Source: Firmicutes bacterium UBA6132 (GTDB lineage Bacteria > Bacillota_A > Clostridia > Tissierellales > Sedimentibacteraceae). From it: a stretch of DNA of 15,637 bases. The number at the start of each line of letters is the position of its first letter. Positions within the stretch are counted from its first letter, which is position 1. Location of the stretch: the NCBI GenBank assembly GCA_002435835.1, contig DIVM01000109.1, positions 1 to 15,637 on the forward strand. The letters are read 5' to 3'. Below, one piece after another: positions 6,786 through 13,204 of this stretch. Below the pieces are notes generated by a model. That model was not told the DNA's origin and ran no database searches. It worked only from the letters and a program-made list of their open reading frames with translations. Position numbers and translations under genes: made by a program.

Positions 6786-8459
6786 GCAATTCAAAATTCT
6801 TTTTATAATCCCACTAATGAACAAAGACATCAAATATTTTACGAATCTTTAAATAGAGCAGGAAGAGTGGAGGACTTTGAAAATATAATAGATTTATTAA
6901 GCCCACCAGCTGATATTTATAGATATTCACACCCAATGTCTCTAAGTAATTTGAATATTGGTATTATAGGTGGTGGTTTAGCGGGTTTGTGCTCTGCATA
7001 TGAACTAAGAAAATTAGGTGCAAACATTACGATTTTTGATGCTGAAGAAAATAGGGTAGGTGGTAGGGTTTATACACATTATTTTGATAATACTAAAAAA
7101 TATTTTTCAGAATTTGGTGCAATGAGGATTCCTGTATCCCATGAGACTACTTGGCATTATATAAATTTATTTAATTTAAATACAGAATCTCTTACATCAC
7201 CACGGTCAAACAATTTTATGTATATGAATAATATTAGGATGAGACGGGATTTTAGTGGTCGAAACATCACTGAAAATTTATATCCATTTTATAGTTTAAC
7301 AGAAACAGAACGAAATACTCCATGGAATGAATTAAGTTCTTATGCTTCTGAAACTGTTTTAAACAATATGAATCCGCAGCAACGAACAGAAATTTTGAAA
7401 ATTCTTCCACAATATTCGGAGCAATATACTTATCTAACAAAATTAAGTGAAAGACAAGTATATGAAATATTAGGATTAAGTCAAGGTGCGATAAATTTAA
7501 TATCTACAGTGGAACCTTTTACAAGTTCAGGTATGAATTTAGGTTATAACAATGCGCTTAGTGGCTTATATTCTCTTGATTTTCTAAACACTTATAGAAT
7601 ACCAGGAGGTATGGTTAATTTCCCATTAGCATTTATTAATTCTCTTGAAAGTAATAACCCTAAAGAATTTATTTATGACCCGAGTTTACTTGGGAAGGTA
7701 CAAATAAAATTAGGTTATGCAGTGAATGGAATTTCGAAATCAGATAACAATGGAAAAGTAAATATTAGTTATATGGACCATAATAAAGTGGAAAATATGG
7801 AACAATTTGATTTTGTAATATGTGCAATTCCATTTTCTACATTAAGAGAAGTAGAACTGTACCCACAGTTTAGTGATCAAAAAATGCAAGCTATTAAAGA
7901 ATTAAATTATTTAGATGCACAAAAAACTGCATTTTTATGTAGAAGACGTTTTTGGGAAGAAGATGAACCTTATGGGCGAGTTAACGGAGGAATTTCTTTT
8001 ACGGATCTTCCTATACAATCCATTGTTTATCCACCTGACCATATTAGATGTAATATTGGTCAAAATTGTTCATATAATGAGCCAGGAACCATATTGGCAT
8101 CATATAATTTAGGTCAGGACTCATTAAGGGTTGCAAATCAAAATCCTGAAAGGCGATTTGAGTTAGTAAAAAGAAATGTTGAATTAGTACATGGCACACC
8201 GGAAGGTTACTTAGGGACATTAATAGAAAATCACCTCACAGTGCATTGGAATAGTGAGCCATGGGCGAGAGGAGCTTTTGCAGAAGGATATCCTGGACAA
8301 AAATTATTTTTTTCTTACAATATGCTTTTGCCAGAATATAATAACAGAGTATTTTTCGCAGGAGAACACGTATCAACAAAACCTGGATGGATGCAGGGAG
8401 CACTTTATTCAGGTAAATTTGTTGCAAATCAGGTTGCGTTGCAGCTAAGGAATATATAA
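6783..8459 (+). CDS. FAD-dependent L-amino acid oxidase-like protein
   Basis: The predicted 558-aa flavoprotein amine oxidase would oxidatively deaminate an amine or L-amino acid to the oxo acid plus ammonia, passing electrons to oxygen or another acceptor. The FAD-binding fold shows GGGLAG (63-68), acidic residues at the end of the second strand (IFDAEE, 84-89) and RVGGR (91-95). GAMRIP (112-117) carries Arg115, matching the carboxylate-binding arginine of L-amino acid oxidases. QKTAFLCRRRFWEE (380-393) carries Lys381 at the flavin-site lysine. GISFTDLP (403-410), FAGEH (525-529) and GWMQGAL (535-541) also fit that family. There is no signal peptide. The gene stands alone between two terminators; only a weak -10-like TATGAT (6718-6723) is seen upstream. 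The substrate is not determined. Confidence 0.8.
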   Translation: MAIQNSFYNPTNEQRHQIFYESLNRAGRVEDFENIIDLLSPPADIYRYSHPMSLSNLNIGIIGGGLAGLCSAYELRKLGANITIFDAEENRVGGRVYTHYFDNTKKYFSEFGAMRIPVSHETTWHYINLFNLNTESLTSPRSNNFMYMNNIRMRRDFSGRNITENLYPFYSLTETERNTPWNELSSYASETVLNNMNPQQRTEILKILPQYSEQYTYLTKLSERQVYEILGLSQGAINLISTVEPFTSSGMNLGYNNALSGLYSLDFLNTYRIPGGMVNFPLAFINSLESNNPKEFIYDPSLLGKVQIKLGYAVNGISKSDNNGKVNISYMDHNKVENMEQFDFVICAIPFSTLREVELYPQFSDQKMQAIKELNYLDAQKTAFLCRRRFWEEDEPYGRVNGGISFTDLPIQSIVYPPDHIRCNIGQNCSYNEPGTILASYNLGQDSLRVANQNPERRFELVKRNVELVHGTPEGYLGTLIENHLTVHWNSEPWARGAFAEGYPGQKLFFSYNMLLPEYNNRVFFAGEHVSTKPGWMQGALYSGKFVANQVALQLRNI

Positions 8460-8484
8460 TATTGTAAATAGTTTTATATAAAAG

Positions 8485-8517
8485 ATGATTTCTAAGTTAA
8501 TCAGGAATCATTTTTTT
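8485..8517 (+). terminator. Rho-independent terminator after the oxidase gene
   Basis: ATGATTTCT (8485-8493) pairs with AGGAATCAT (8503-8511) with one wobble pair. The loop is 9 nt and a T tract runs to 8517. It begins about 25 bp after the oxidase stop. Confidence 0.82.
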
Positions 8518-8581
8518 AAATGTAATTTTTAAAATATTAAAATAATATATTGTTAAAAATTTATTTTAGTATTATAATGAA

Positions 8582-8635
8582 TTATGTGACATTATATGAG
8601 TCATGGTCAATTGTGACACGCTTATGACACATAAT
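8582..8635. promoter_or_regulatory. Upstream activator sites of the abf operon
   Basis: A cluster of TGACA-type half sites appears here: TTATGTGACAT (8583-8593), TTGTGACACG (8611-8620) and ATGACACATAA (8624-8634). The first and last form a 10-of-11 inverted repeat. The same TTGTGACACG and ATGACACATAA strings recur upstream of the second sigma-54 promoter at the right edge. The position, 160-210 bp before the -24 element, suits an enhancer for a sigma-54 activator, probably the one encoded at 13205-15226. Confidence 0.7.
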
Positions 8636-8735
8636 ACTCTTTGTTATAACTGTTAAAAAAAAAACAAAAAATAACAAAAAATTAATTTATTTAAGTTGAT
8701 TACTAACAAAATATATTCTAAATTAAATATTTGTG

Positions 8736-8759
8736 TTTAATAAAAATCTTTTTATTAAA
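8736..8759. repeat. Perfect A/T palindrome between enhancer and promoter
   Basis: TTTAATAAAAA (8736-8746) and TTTTTATTAAA (8749-8759) are perfect reverse complements separated by TC. The element lies upstream of the expected transcription start, so it is more likely a DNA-level element (bending or protein binding) than an RNA hairpin. In such A/T-rich sequence some of this could be chance. Confidence 0.6.
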
Positions 8760-8792
8760 GAATTTAAATAAATTAAGGTAATATTTGAAATG

Positions 8793-8808
8793 TGGCATGA
8801 GATTTGCA
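8793..8808 (+). promoter_or_regulatory. Sigma-54 (-24/-12) promoter of the abf operon
   Basis: TGGCATGAGATTTGCA matches the RpoN consensus TGGCAC-N5-TTGCW at all but one position, with correct spacing between the GG and GC cores. Transcription should start near 8819, giving a leader of about 58 nt before abfD. The activator sites lie upstream and an activator gene of the right class lies downstream of the operon. Confidence 0.88.
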
Positions 8809-8876
8809 TTTAAAAAATGTCATAAAATAATCAATCAATATTAATAAAAATATAAAAAAAAGTAGGAGAAAATATC

Positions 8877-10328
8877 ATGGCATTAATGACAGGAAATGAA
8901 TATATCGAAAGTTTAAGAAAGTTAAAAACTAAGGTATATATTATGGGAGAAAGAGTTGAAAATTTTGTTGACCATCCATTGGTAAGGCCATCAATTAACT
9001 CAGTTGCAATGACTTATGATTTAGCACATGACCCTCAATATGAAGATTTAATAACAGCTACATCGAATTTGACAGGTGAAAAGGTAAATAGATTTTGCCA
9101 TTTACATCAAAGCACAGAAGATTTAGTTAAGAAAGTAAAGATGCAAAGACTTTTAGGTCAAAAAACAGGTTCATGTTTTCAAAGATGTGTTGGAATGGAT
9201 GCTTTTAATGCAATTTATTCAACAACTTTTGAAACAGATAAAAAATACGGAACTAATTATCATGAAAATTTCAAAAAATATTTAATTTATGTACAAGAAA
9301 ATGATTTGACAATAGATGGAGCTATGACTGATCCAAAGGGTGACAGAGCTTTATCACCAAGCCAACAAAAAGATCCTGATATGTTTGTTCATATTGTTGA
9401 AAAAAGAGAAGACGGTATCGTTGTTAGAGGGGCAAAAGCTCATCAAACAGGTTCAATAAATTCTCATGAACATTTAATCATGCCTACTATAGCAATGAGA
9501 GAAGAAGATAAAGCATATGCTGTAGCATTTGCAGTTCCATCAGATGCAGAAGGTGTATTCATGATTTATGGAAGACAATCATGTGATACAAGAAAATTAG
9601 AAAAAAATGCAGATGTTGATTTAGGAAATAAAAAGTTTGGTGGACAAGAAGCATTAGTAGTGTTCGAAAATGTTTTTATTCCATGGGACAAGGTGTTTTT
9701 ATGTGAAGAATATGATTTTGCAGGAATGATGGTTGAAAGATTTGCAGGATACCACAGACAAAGTTATGGCGGATGTAAAGTTGGAGTTGGCGATGTTTTA
9801 ATTGGTGCAGCAGCATTAGCAGCTGATTATAACGGTGCAGCAAAAGCTTCTCATATTAAAGATAAATTAATTGAAATGACTCATTTAAATGAAACATTGT
9901 TCAGCTGCGGTATTGCATGTTCAGCAGAAGGAAGCAAAACACAAGCAGGAAATTATTATATAGATAACTTGTTAGCAAATGTGTGTAAGCAAAATGTAAC
10001 AAGATTCCCTTATGAAATAGTTAGATTGGCAGAAGATATAGCAGGCGGTTTAATGGTAACAATGCCGTCACAAGCAGATTTTGATTCTCCTGAAATAGGC
10101 GAGTACTGTGAAAAGTATTTTAAAGGTGTTGATGATGTTCCGACTGTTGACAGAATGAGAATATTAAGATTAGTAGAAAACATGGCATTAGGTTCAGCTG
10201 CAGTTGGTTACAGAACTGAATCTATGCATGGAGCAGGTTCACCTCAAGCACAAAGAATTATGATAGCAAGACAATCTAATTTAGAGCATAAAAAACAACT
10301 TGCAAAAGAAATTGCAGGAATAAAATAA
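8877..10328 (+). CDS. abfD: 4-hydroxybutyryl-CoA dehydratase / vinylacetyl-CoA isomerase
   Basis: This [4Fe-4S] and FAD enzyme dehydrates 4-hydroxybutyryl-CoA to crotonyl-CoA by a ketyl-radical mechanism and isomerises vinylacetyl-CoA; it is cytoplasmic and oxygen sensitive. The 483-aa length is normal. All four cluster ligands are present: Cys100 and Cys104 in GSCFQRCVGMDA, His293 in AGYHRQ and Cys300 in YGGCKVG. They become 99, 103, 292 and 299, as in the Clostridium aminobutyricum enzyme, if the initiator Met is removed. Conserved blocks include AMTDPKGDR (149-157), AHQTGSINSHEH (188-199) and RTESMHGAGSPQAQR near the C terminus. AGGAG lies 7-8 nt before the ATG. It is the first gene of the sigma-54 operon, ahead of an intercistronic hairpin. 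Confidence 0.96.
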   Translation: MALMTGNEYIESLRKLKTKVYIMGERVENFVDHPLVRPSINSVAMTYDLAHDPQYEDLITATSNLTGEKVNRFCHLHQSTEDLVKKVKMQRLLGQKTGSCFQRCVGMDAFNAIYSTTFETDKKYGTNYHENFKKYLIYVQENDLTIDGAMTDPKGDRALSPSQQKDPDMFVHIVEKREDGIVVRGAKAHQTGSINSHEHLIMPTIAMREEDKAYAVAFAVPSDAEGVFMIYGRQSCDTRKLEKNADVDLGNKKFGGQEALVVFENVFIPWDKVFLCEEYDFAGMMVERFAGYHRQSYGGCKVGVGDVLIGAAALAADYNGAAKASHIKDKLIEMTHLNETLFSCGIACSAEGSKTQAGNYYIDNLLANVCKQNVTRFPYEIVRLAEDIAGGLMVTMPSQADFDSPEIGEYCEKYFKGVDDVPTVDRMRILRLVENMALGSAAVGYRTESMHGAGSPQAQRIMIARQSNLEHKKQLAKEIAGIK

Positions 10329-10348
10329 TCCGATAAATAAAGATAAAG

Positions 10349-10378
10349 TGGCGGATTTTATAAAGATGGAATCCGCCA
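10349..10378 (+). other. Intercistronic hairpin between abfD and the 96-aa gene
   Basis: TGGCGGATT (10349-10357) and AATCCGCCA (10370-10378) form a perfect 9-bp stem with a 12-nt loop, 20 bp after the abfD stop. No T tract follows (the next bases are TTAATTAAGG), so it is not a standard terminator. A role in mRNA processing or in stabilising the abfD message is likely. AATCCG at 10327-10332, over the abfD stop codon, could pair alternatively with the left arm. Confidence 0.75.
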
Positions 10379-10397
10379 TTAATTAAGGAGAATTTTT

Positions 10398-10688
10398 ATG
10401 ATTGCAGGCGTAAAATTTTGCGGTGGCTGCAACCCAAAGTATGACAGAAAATTTTTATACGAAAGTTTGAAAAATGAATATAAAAGTATTGAATTTCAGA
10501 CTGTAAGCAGCAATTCAGATTCATTTGAATATGATTTTATTATTGTATTTTGTGGATGTACAGTTAAATGTGCTGAATATAAAAAGTATAAAACTAAGAC
10601 TAAATATATAGTGATAAGTTCAAATGAAGATATTCATAAATTTAGAAATGAAATAGAAGAAATTTACTATATTCAAGAAAAGAGTTGA
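10398..10688 (+). CDS. Small cysteine-motif protein of unknown function in the abf operon
   Basis: This 96-aa protein cannot be assigned a function. It is a credible gene: AAGGAG lies 7-8 nt before the ATG, and it sits in line between abfD and abfT with a 4-nt gap to abfT. It has five cysteines in two clusters: Cys8 and Cys11 in KFCGGCNPKYDR near the N terminus, and Cys52, Cys54 and Cys58 in FCGCTVKC in the middle. The second cluster follows a hydrophobic strand (DFIIVF, 46-51), giving a compact alpha/beta look. The cysteine spacing (CxxC, CxCxxxC) suggests metal or iron-sulfur binding or a redox role. There is no signal peptide or membrane helix. A part in maturing or protecting the neighbouring [4Fe-4S] dehydratase is possible but is inference. 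Confidence 0.82.
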   Translation: MIAGVKFCGGCNPKYDRKFLYESLKNEYKSIEFQTVSSNSDSFEYDFIIVFCGCTVKCAEYKKYKTKTKYIVISSNEDIHKFRNEIEEIYYIQEKS

Positions 10689-10692
10689 TATT

Positions 10693-11997
10693 ATGGATTG
10701 GAAGGAATTGTATAAACAAAAGTTAACAACAGCACAAGATGCTGTTAAACATATACCATCAAACTGCAGGGTTGTTACAGGACATGCAGCAGCTGAACCA
10801 ACAGTGGTAGTGGATGCAATGATAGATAATTATGAACAATATGAGAATGTAGAAATAGTTCATATGGTTGCTATGGGAAGTTGCGGATATTGCAGACCTG
10901 AAATGAAAGGACATCTTAGACACAATGCTTTATTTGTGGGCGGTGGAACAAGGGAAGCTGTTAATGATGGAAGAGCAGATTTTTCGCCTACATTTTTTTA
11001 TGAAGTGCCAAAATTATTTAAAACTAAATTGCCTGTGGATGTTGCTTTAATTCAGGTATCATCTCCTGATGAACATGGATTTTGTAGTTTTGGGTTATCA
11101 TGTGATTTTACAAAGCCAGCTGCAGACAAAGCTAAAATAGTAATAGCACAGGTTAATGATCAAATGCCAAGAACATTTGGCGATAATTTCATACATGTAT
11201 CTGAAATGGACTATATTGTTGAAGTTTCAAGACCTTTATTGGAACTTCCATTACCTAAAATTGGAGATGTAGAAAAAGCAATAGGTGAAAATTGTGCTAA
11301 ATTAATTGAAGACGGTTCAACATTGCAATTAGGAATAGGAGCAATTCCGGATGCTGTTTTATTATCTTTGAAAAATAAAAAAGATTTAGGAATTCATTCT
11401 GAAATGTTTTCTGATGGTGTAGTTGATTTGTATAATCTTGGTGTAATAAACAACAGCAAAAAATCAATTCACAAAGGAAAAATGATTGTTACATTTTTAA
11501 TGGGATCTAAAAAATTATATGACTTTGTCAATGATAATCCATCAGTTGAAATGTATCCGGTTGATTATGTTAACAATCCAACAGTTGTAATGAAAAACAG
11601 CAATATGGTTTCAGTTAATTCATGTTTACAAGTTGATTTAATGGGACAGGTTTGTGCTGAAGCTATTGGTTTAAAACAATTTAGCGGCGTTGGAGGCCAA
11701 GTTGACTATGTAAGAGGGGTTAGCATGTCTGAAGACGGAAATGGTAAAGCAATTATAGCTATGCCATCAACAGCTTCAAAAGGAAAATTGTCAAGAATAG
11801 TTCCATTTTTAGATCATGGTTCGGCAGTAACAACATCAAGAAATGATGTTCAATATATAGTGACTGAATATGGAATTGCTGATTTAAAAGGAAAGTCTTT
11901 AAAACAAAGGGCAGCAGCATTAATATCAATAGCTCATCCTGATTTTAGAGATGAATTAGCAAAAGAATATGAAATGAGATTTAAAGAATCTTTATAA
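10693..11997 (+). CDS. abfT: 4-hydroxybutyrate CoA-transferase
   Basis: This enzyme transfers CoA from acetyl-CoA (or butyryl-CoA) to 4-hydroxybutyrate, making the dehydratase substrate. The 434 aa match the Cat2/AbfT family. The catalytic glutamate that forms the enzyme-CoA thioester is Glu237 in GIHSEMFSDG, corresponding to Glu238 of the C. aminobutyricum enzyme. QLGIGAIPD (212-220) and SGVGGQVDYVRG (331-342) are the conserved glycine loops. The N-terminal half begins with a CoA-transferase domain containing SSPDEHGFCSFG (123-134). The ATG is 4 nt past the small upstream gene and has only a weak A/G-rich ribosome binding site, so translation probably depends on that gene. The dehydrogenase gene follows after 24 nt. 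Confidence 0.94.
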   Translation: MDWKELYKQKLTTAQDAVKHIPSNCRVVTGHAAAEPTVVVDAMIDNYEQYENVEIVHMVAMGSCGYCRPEMKGHLRHNALFVGGGTREAVNDGRADFSPTFFYEVPKLFKTKLPVDVALIQVSSPDEHGFCSFGLSCDFTKPAADKAKIVIAQVNDQMPRTFGDNFIHVSEMDYIVEVSRPLLELPLPKIGDVEKAIGENCAKLIEDGSTLQLGIGAIPDAVLLSLKNKKDLGIHSEMFSDGVVDLYNLGVINNSKKSIHKGKMIVTFLMGSKKLYDFVNDNPSVEMYPVDYVNNPTVVMKNSNMVSVNSCLQVDLMGQVCAEAIGLKQFSGVGGQVDYVRGVSMSEDGNGKAIIAMPSTASKGKLSRIVPFLDHGSAVTTSRNDVQYIVTEYGIADLKGKSLKQRAAALISIAHPDFRDELAKEYEMRFKESL

Positions 11998-12021
11998 TAA
12001 ATAGCAAAAGGGAGAGGCAAA

Positions 12022-13137
12022 ATGAGGCAATTATCAATTAGAACGGAAATTCATAAATTAAATACATTTGAAGAATTTTATAAGGAATTTAATGTAGGTG
12101 AAAATGATTTAATATTAACAATCGATCCAGTTTTTAACACATATTTAAAAGACAGAGATGAAAAATTAAATGTAATTTTTCCAGAACATTACGCTTTAGG
12201 TGAACCAACTGATGAAATGATAGATAAAATATTAACAGATATAAAGGCTATTGATTTCAAAAGGGTTATAGCAATTGGTGGAGGAAGCATTGTTGATATA
12301 GCAAAAATATTTGCTTTAAAACAGGCAGAACGTACAGAACAATTGTTTTTAAGAGAAGTTCCAATAGTTAAGGAAAAAGAATTAGTAATTATACCAACTA
12401 CATGTGGAACGGGTAGCGAAGTTACTAATATTTCAATAGCTTTACTTACAAATAAAAAAACTAAAATGGGCTTAGCTGGGAATGAACTTTATGCTGATTA
12501 TGCTGTAATGATTCCTGAATTATTAGTTAAATTGCCTTATAAAGTTTTTATAACAAGTTCAGTAGATGCATTAATACATGCAGCGGAATCATATTTATCT
12601 CCAAATACAAATAGCTATTCAGAACTTTTCAGCATAAAAGCCATGGAAATGATATTAAATGGTTATATGGGAGTTGTTGAAAAAGGACAGGAATATTTTA
12701 GAGACATAATTGAGGATTTTCTTGTAGCAAGCAATTATGCAGGTGTTGCGTTTGGTAACACAGGAGTTGGAGCAGTACATGCTATGTCATATCCTTTAGG
12801 TGGAGTATACCATGTTCCACATGGTGAAGCAAATTACCAATTTTTCATAGCAGTATTTAAATATTATGATAAAAAACAACCTATAGGAAAAATTGAAGAA
12901 TTAAAGAAATTATTTGCGAAAATAATTGGTTCAACTGAAGAAAATGCATTTGAAGACTTAGGAAAATTACTTAATAATTTGTTAAGTTTAAAACCTTTAC
13001 GTGAATATGGTATGAAAGAAGAAGAAATAGAAGGATTTTCAGAATCGGTTTTAGAGAAACAGCAAAGATTATTAAAAAATAATTATGTTCCATTCACGAA
13101 AGAAGATTTAGTAAATATTTATTCAAGTTTATATTAA
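12022..13137 (+). CDS. 4-hydroxybutyrate dehydrogenase, iron-dependent alcohol dehydrogenase family
   Basis: This NAD(H)-dependent enzyme interconverts succinate semialdehyde and 4-hydroxybutyrate. The 371 aa equal the length of Clostridium kluyveri 4HbD, and much of the sequence resembles it (for example PTTCGTGSEVTN and KPLREYGMKEEEIE). The nucleotide loop is AIGGGSIVDIAK (84-95). Metal ligands of group III alcohol dehydrogenases are present: Asp182 and His186 in VDALIHA, His253 in AVHAMSYP and His267 in HVPHGEAN. The start has a strong GGGAGAGG site. It is the last gene of the operon and ends 28 bp before a perfect terminator stem. Here it probably runs toward 4-hydroxybutyrate, feeding the transferase. 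Names in use are 4hbD and abfH. Confidence 0.93.
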   Translation: MRQLSIRTEIHKLNTFEEFYKEFNVGENDLILTIDPVFNTYLKDRDEKLNVIFPEHYALGEPTDEMIDKILTDIKAIDFKRVIAIGGGSIVDIAKIFALKQAERTEQLFLREVPIVKEKELVIIPTTCGTGSEVTNISIALLTNKKTKMGLAGNELYADYAVMIPELLVKLPYKVFITSSVDALIHAAESYLSPNTNSYSELFSIKAMEMILNGYMGVVEKGQEYFRDIIEDFLVASNYAGVAFGNTGVGAVHAMSYPLGGVYHVPHGEANYQFFIAVFKYYDKKQPIGKIEELKKLFAKIIGSTEENAFEDLGKLLNNLLSLKPLREYGMKEEEIEGFSESVLEKQQRLLKNNYVPFTKEDLVNIYSSLY

Positions 13138-13165
13138 TTATATAAAGAATTATTAGAATGCAAAA

Positions 13166-13202
13166 AATAAGGATATTGACGTAAGTCAATATCCTTATTT
13201 TT
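13166..13202. terminator. Bidirectional terminator between the abf operon and its activator
   Basis: AATAAGGATATTGAC (13166-13180) and GTCAATATCCTTATT (13185-13199) form a perfect 15-bp stem with a GTAA loop. T residues follow on the plus strand and an A run (13162-13167) precedes the stem, so it can also terminate minus-strand transcription. It serves the convergent dehydrogenase and activator genes. Confidence 0.93.
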
Positions 13203-13204
13203 GA

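Noticed and set aside
7915..8448. Small open frames on both strands inside the oxidase gene
   Set aside because: They overlap the conserved C-terminal half of the oxidase in other frames and show no coding signals of their own.
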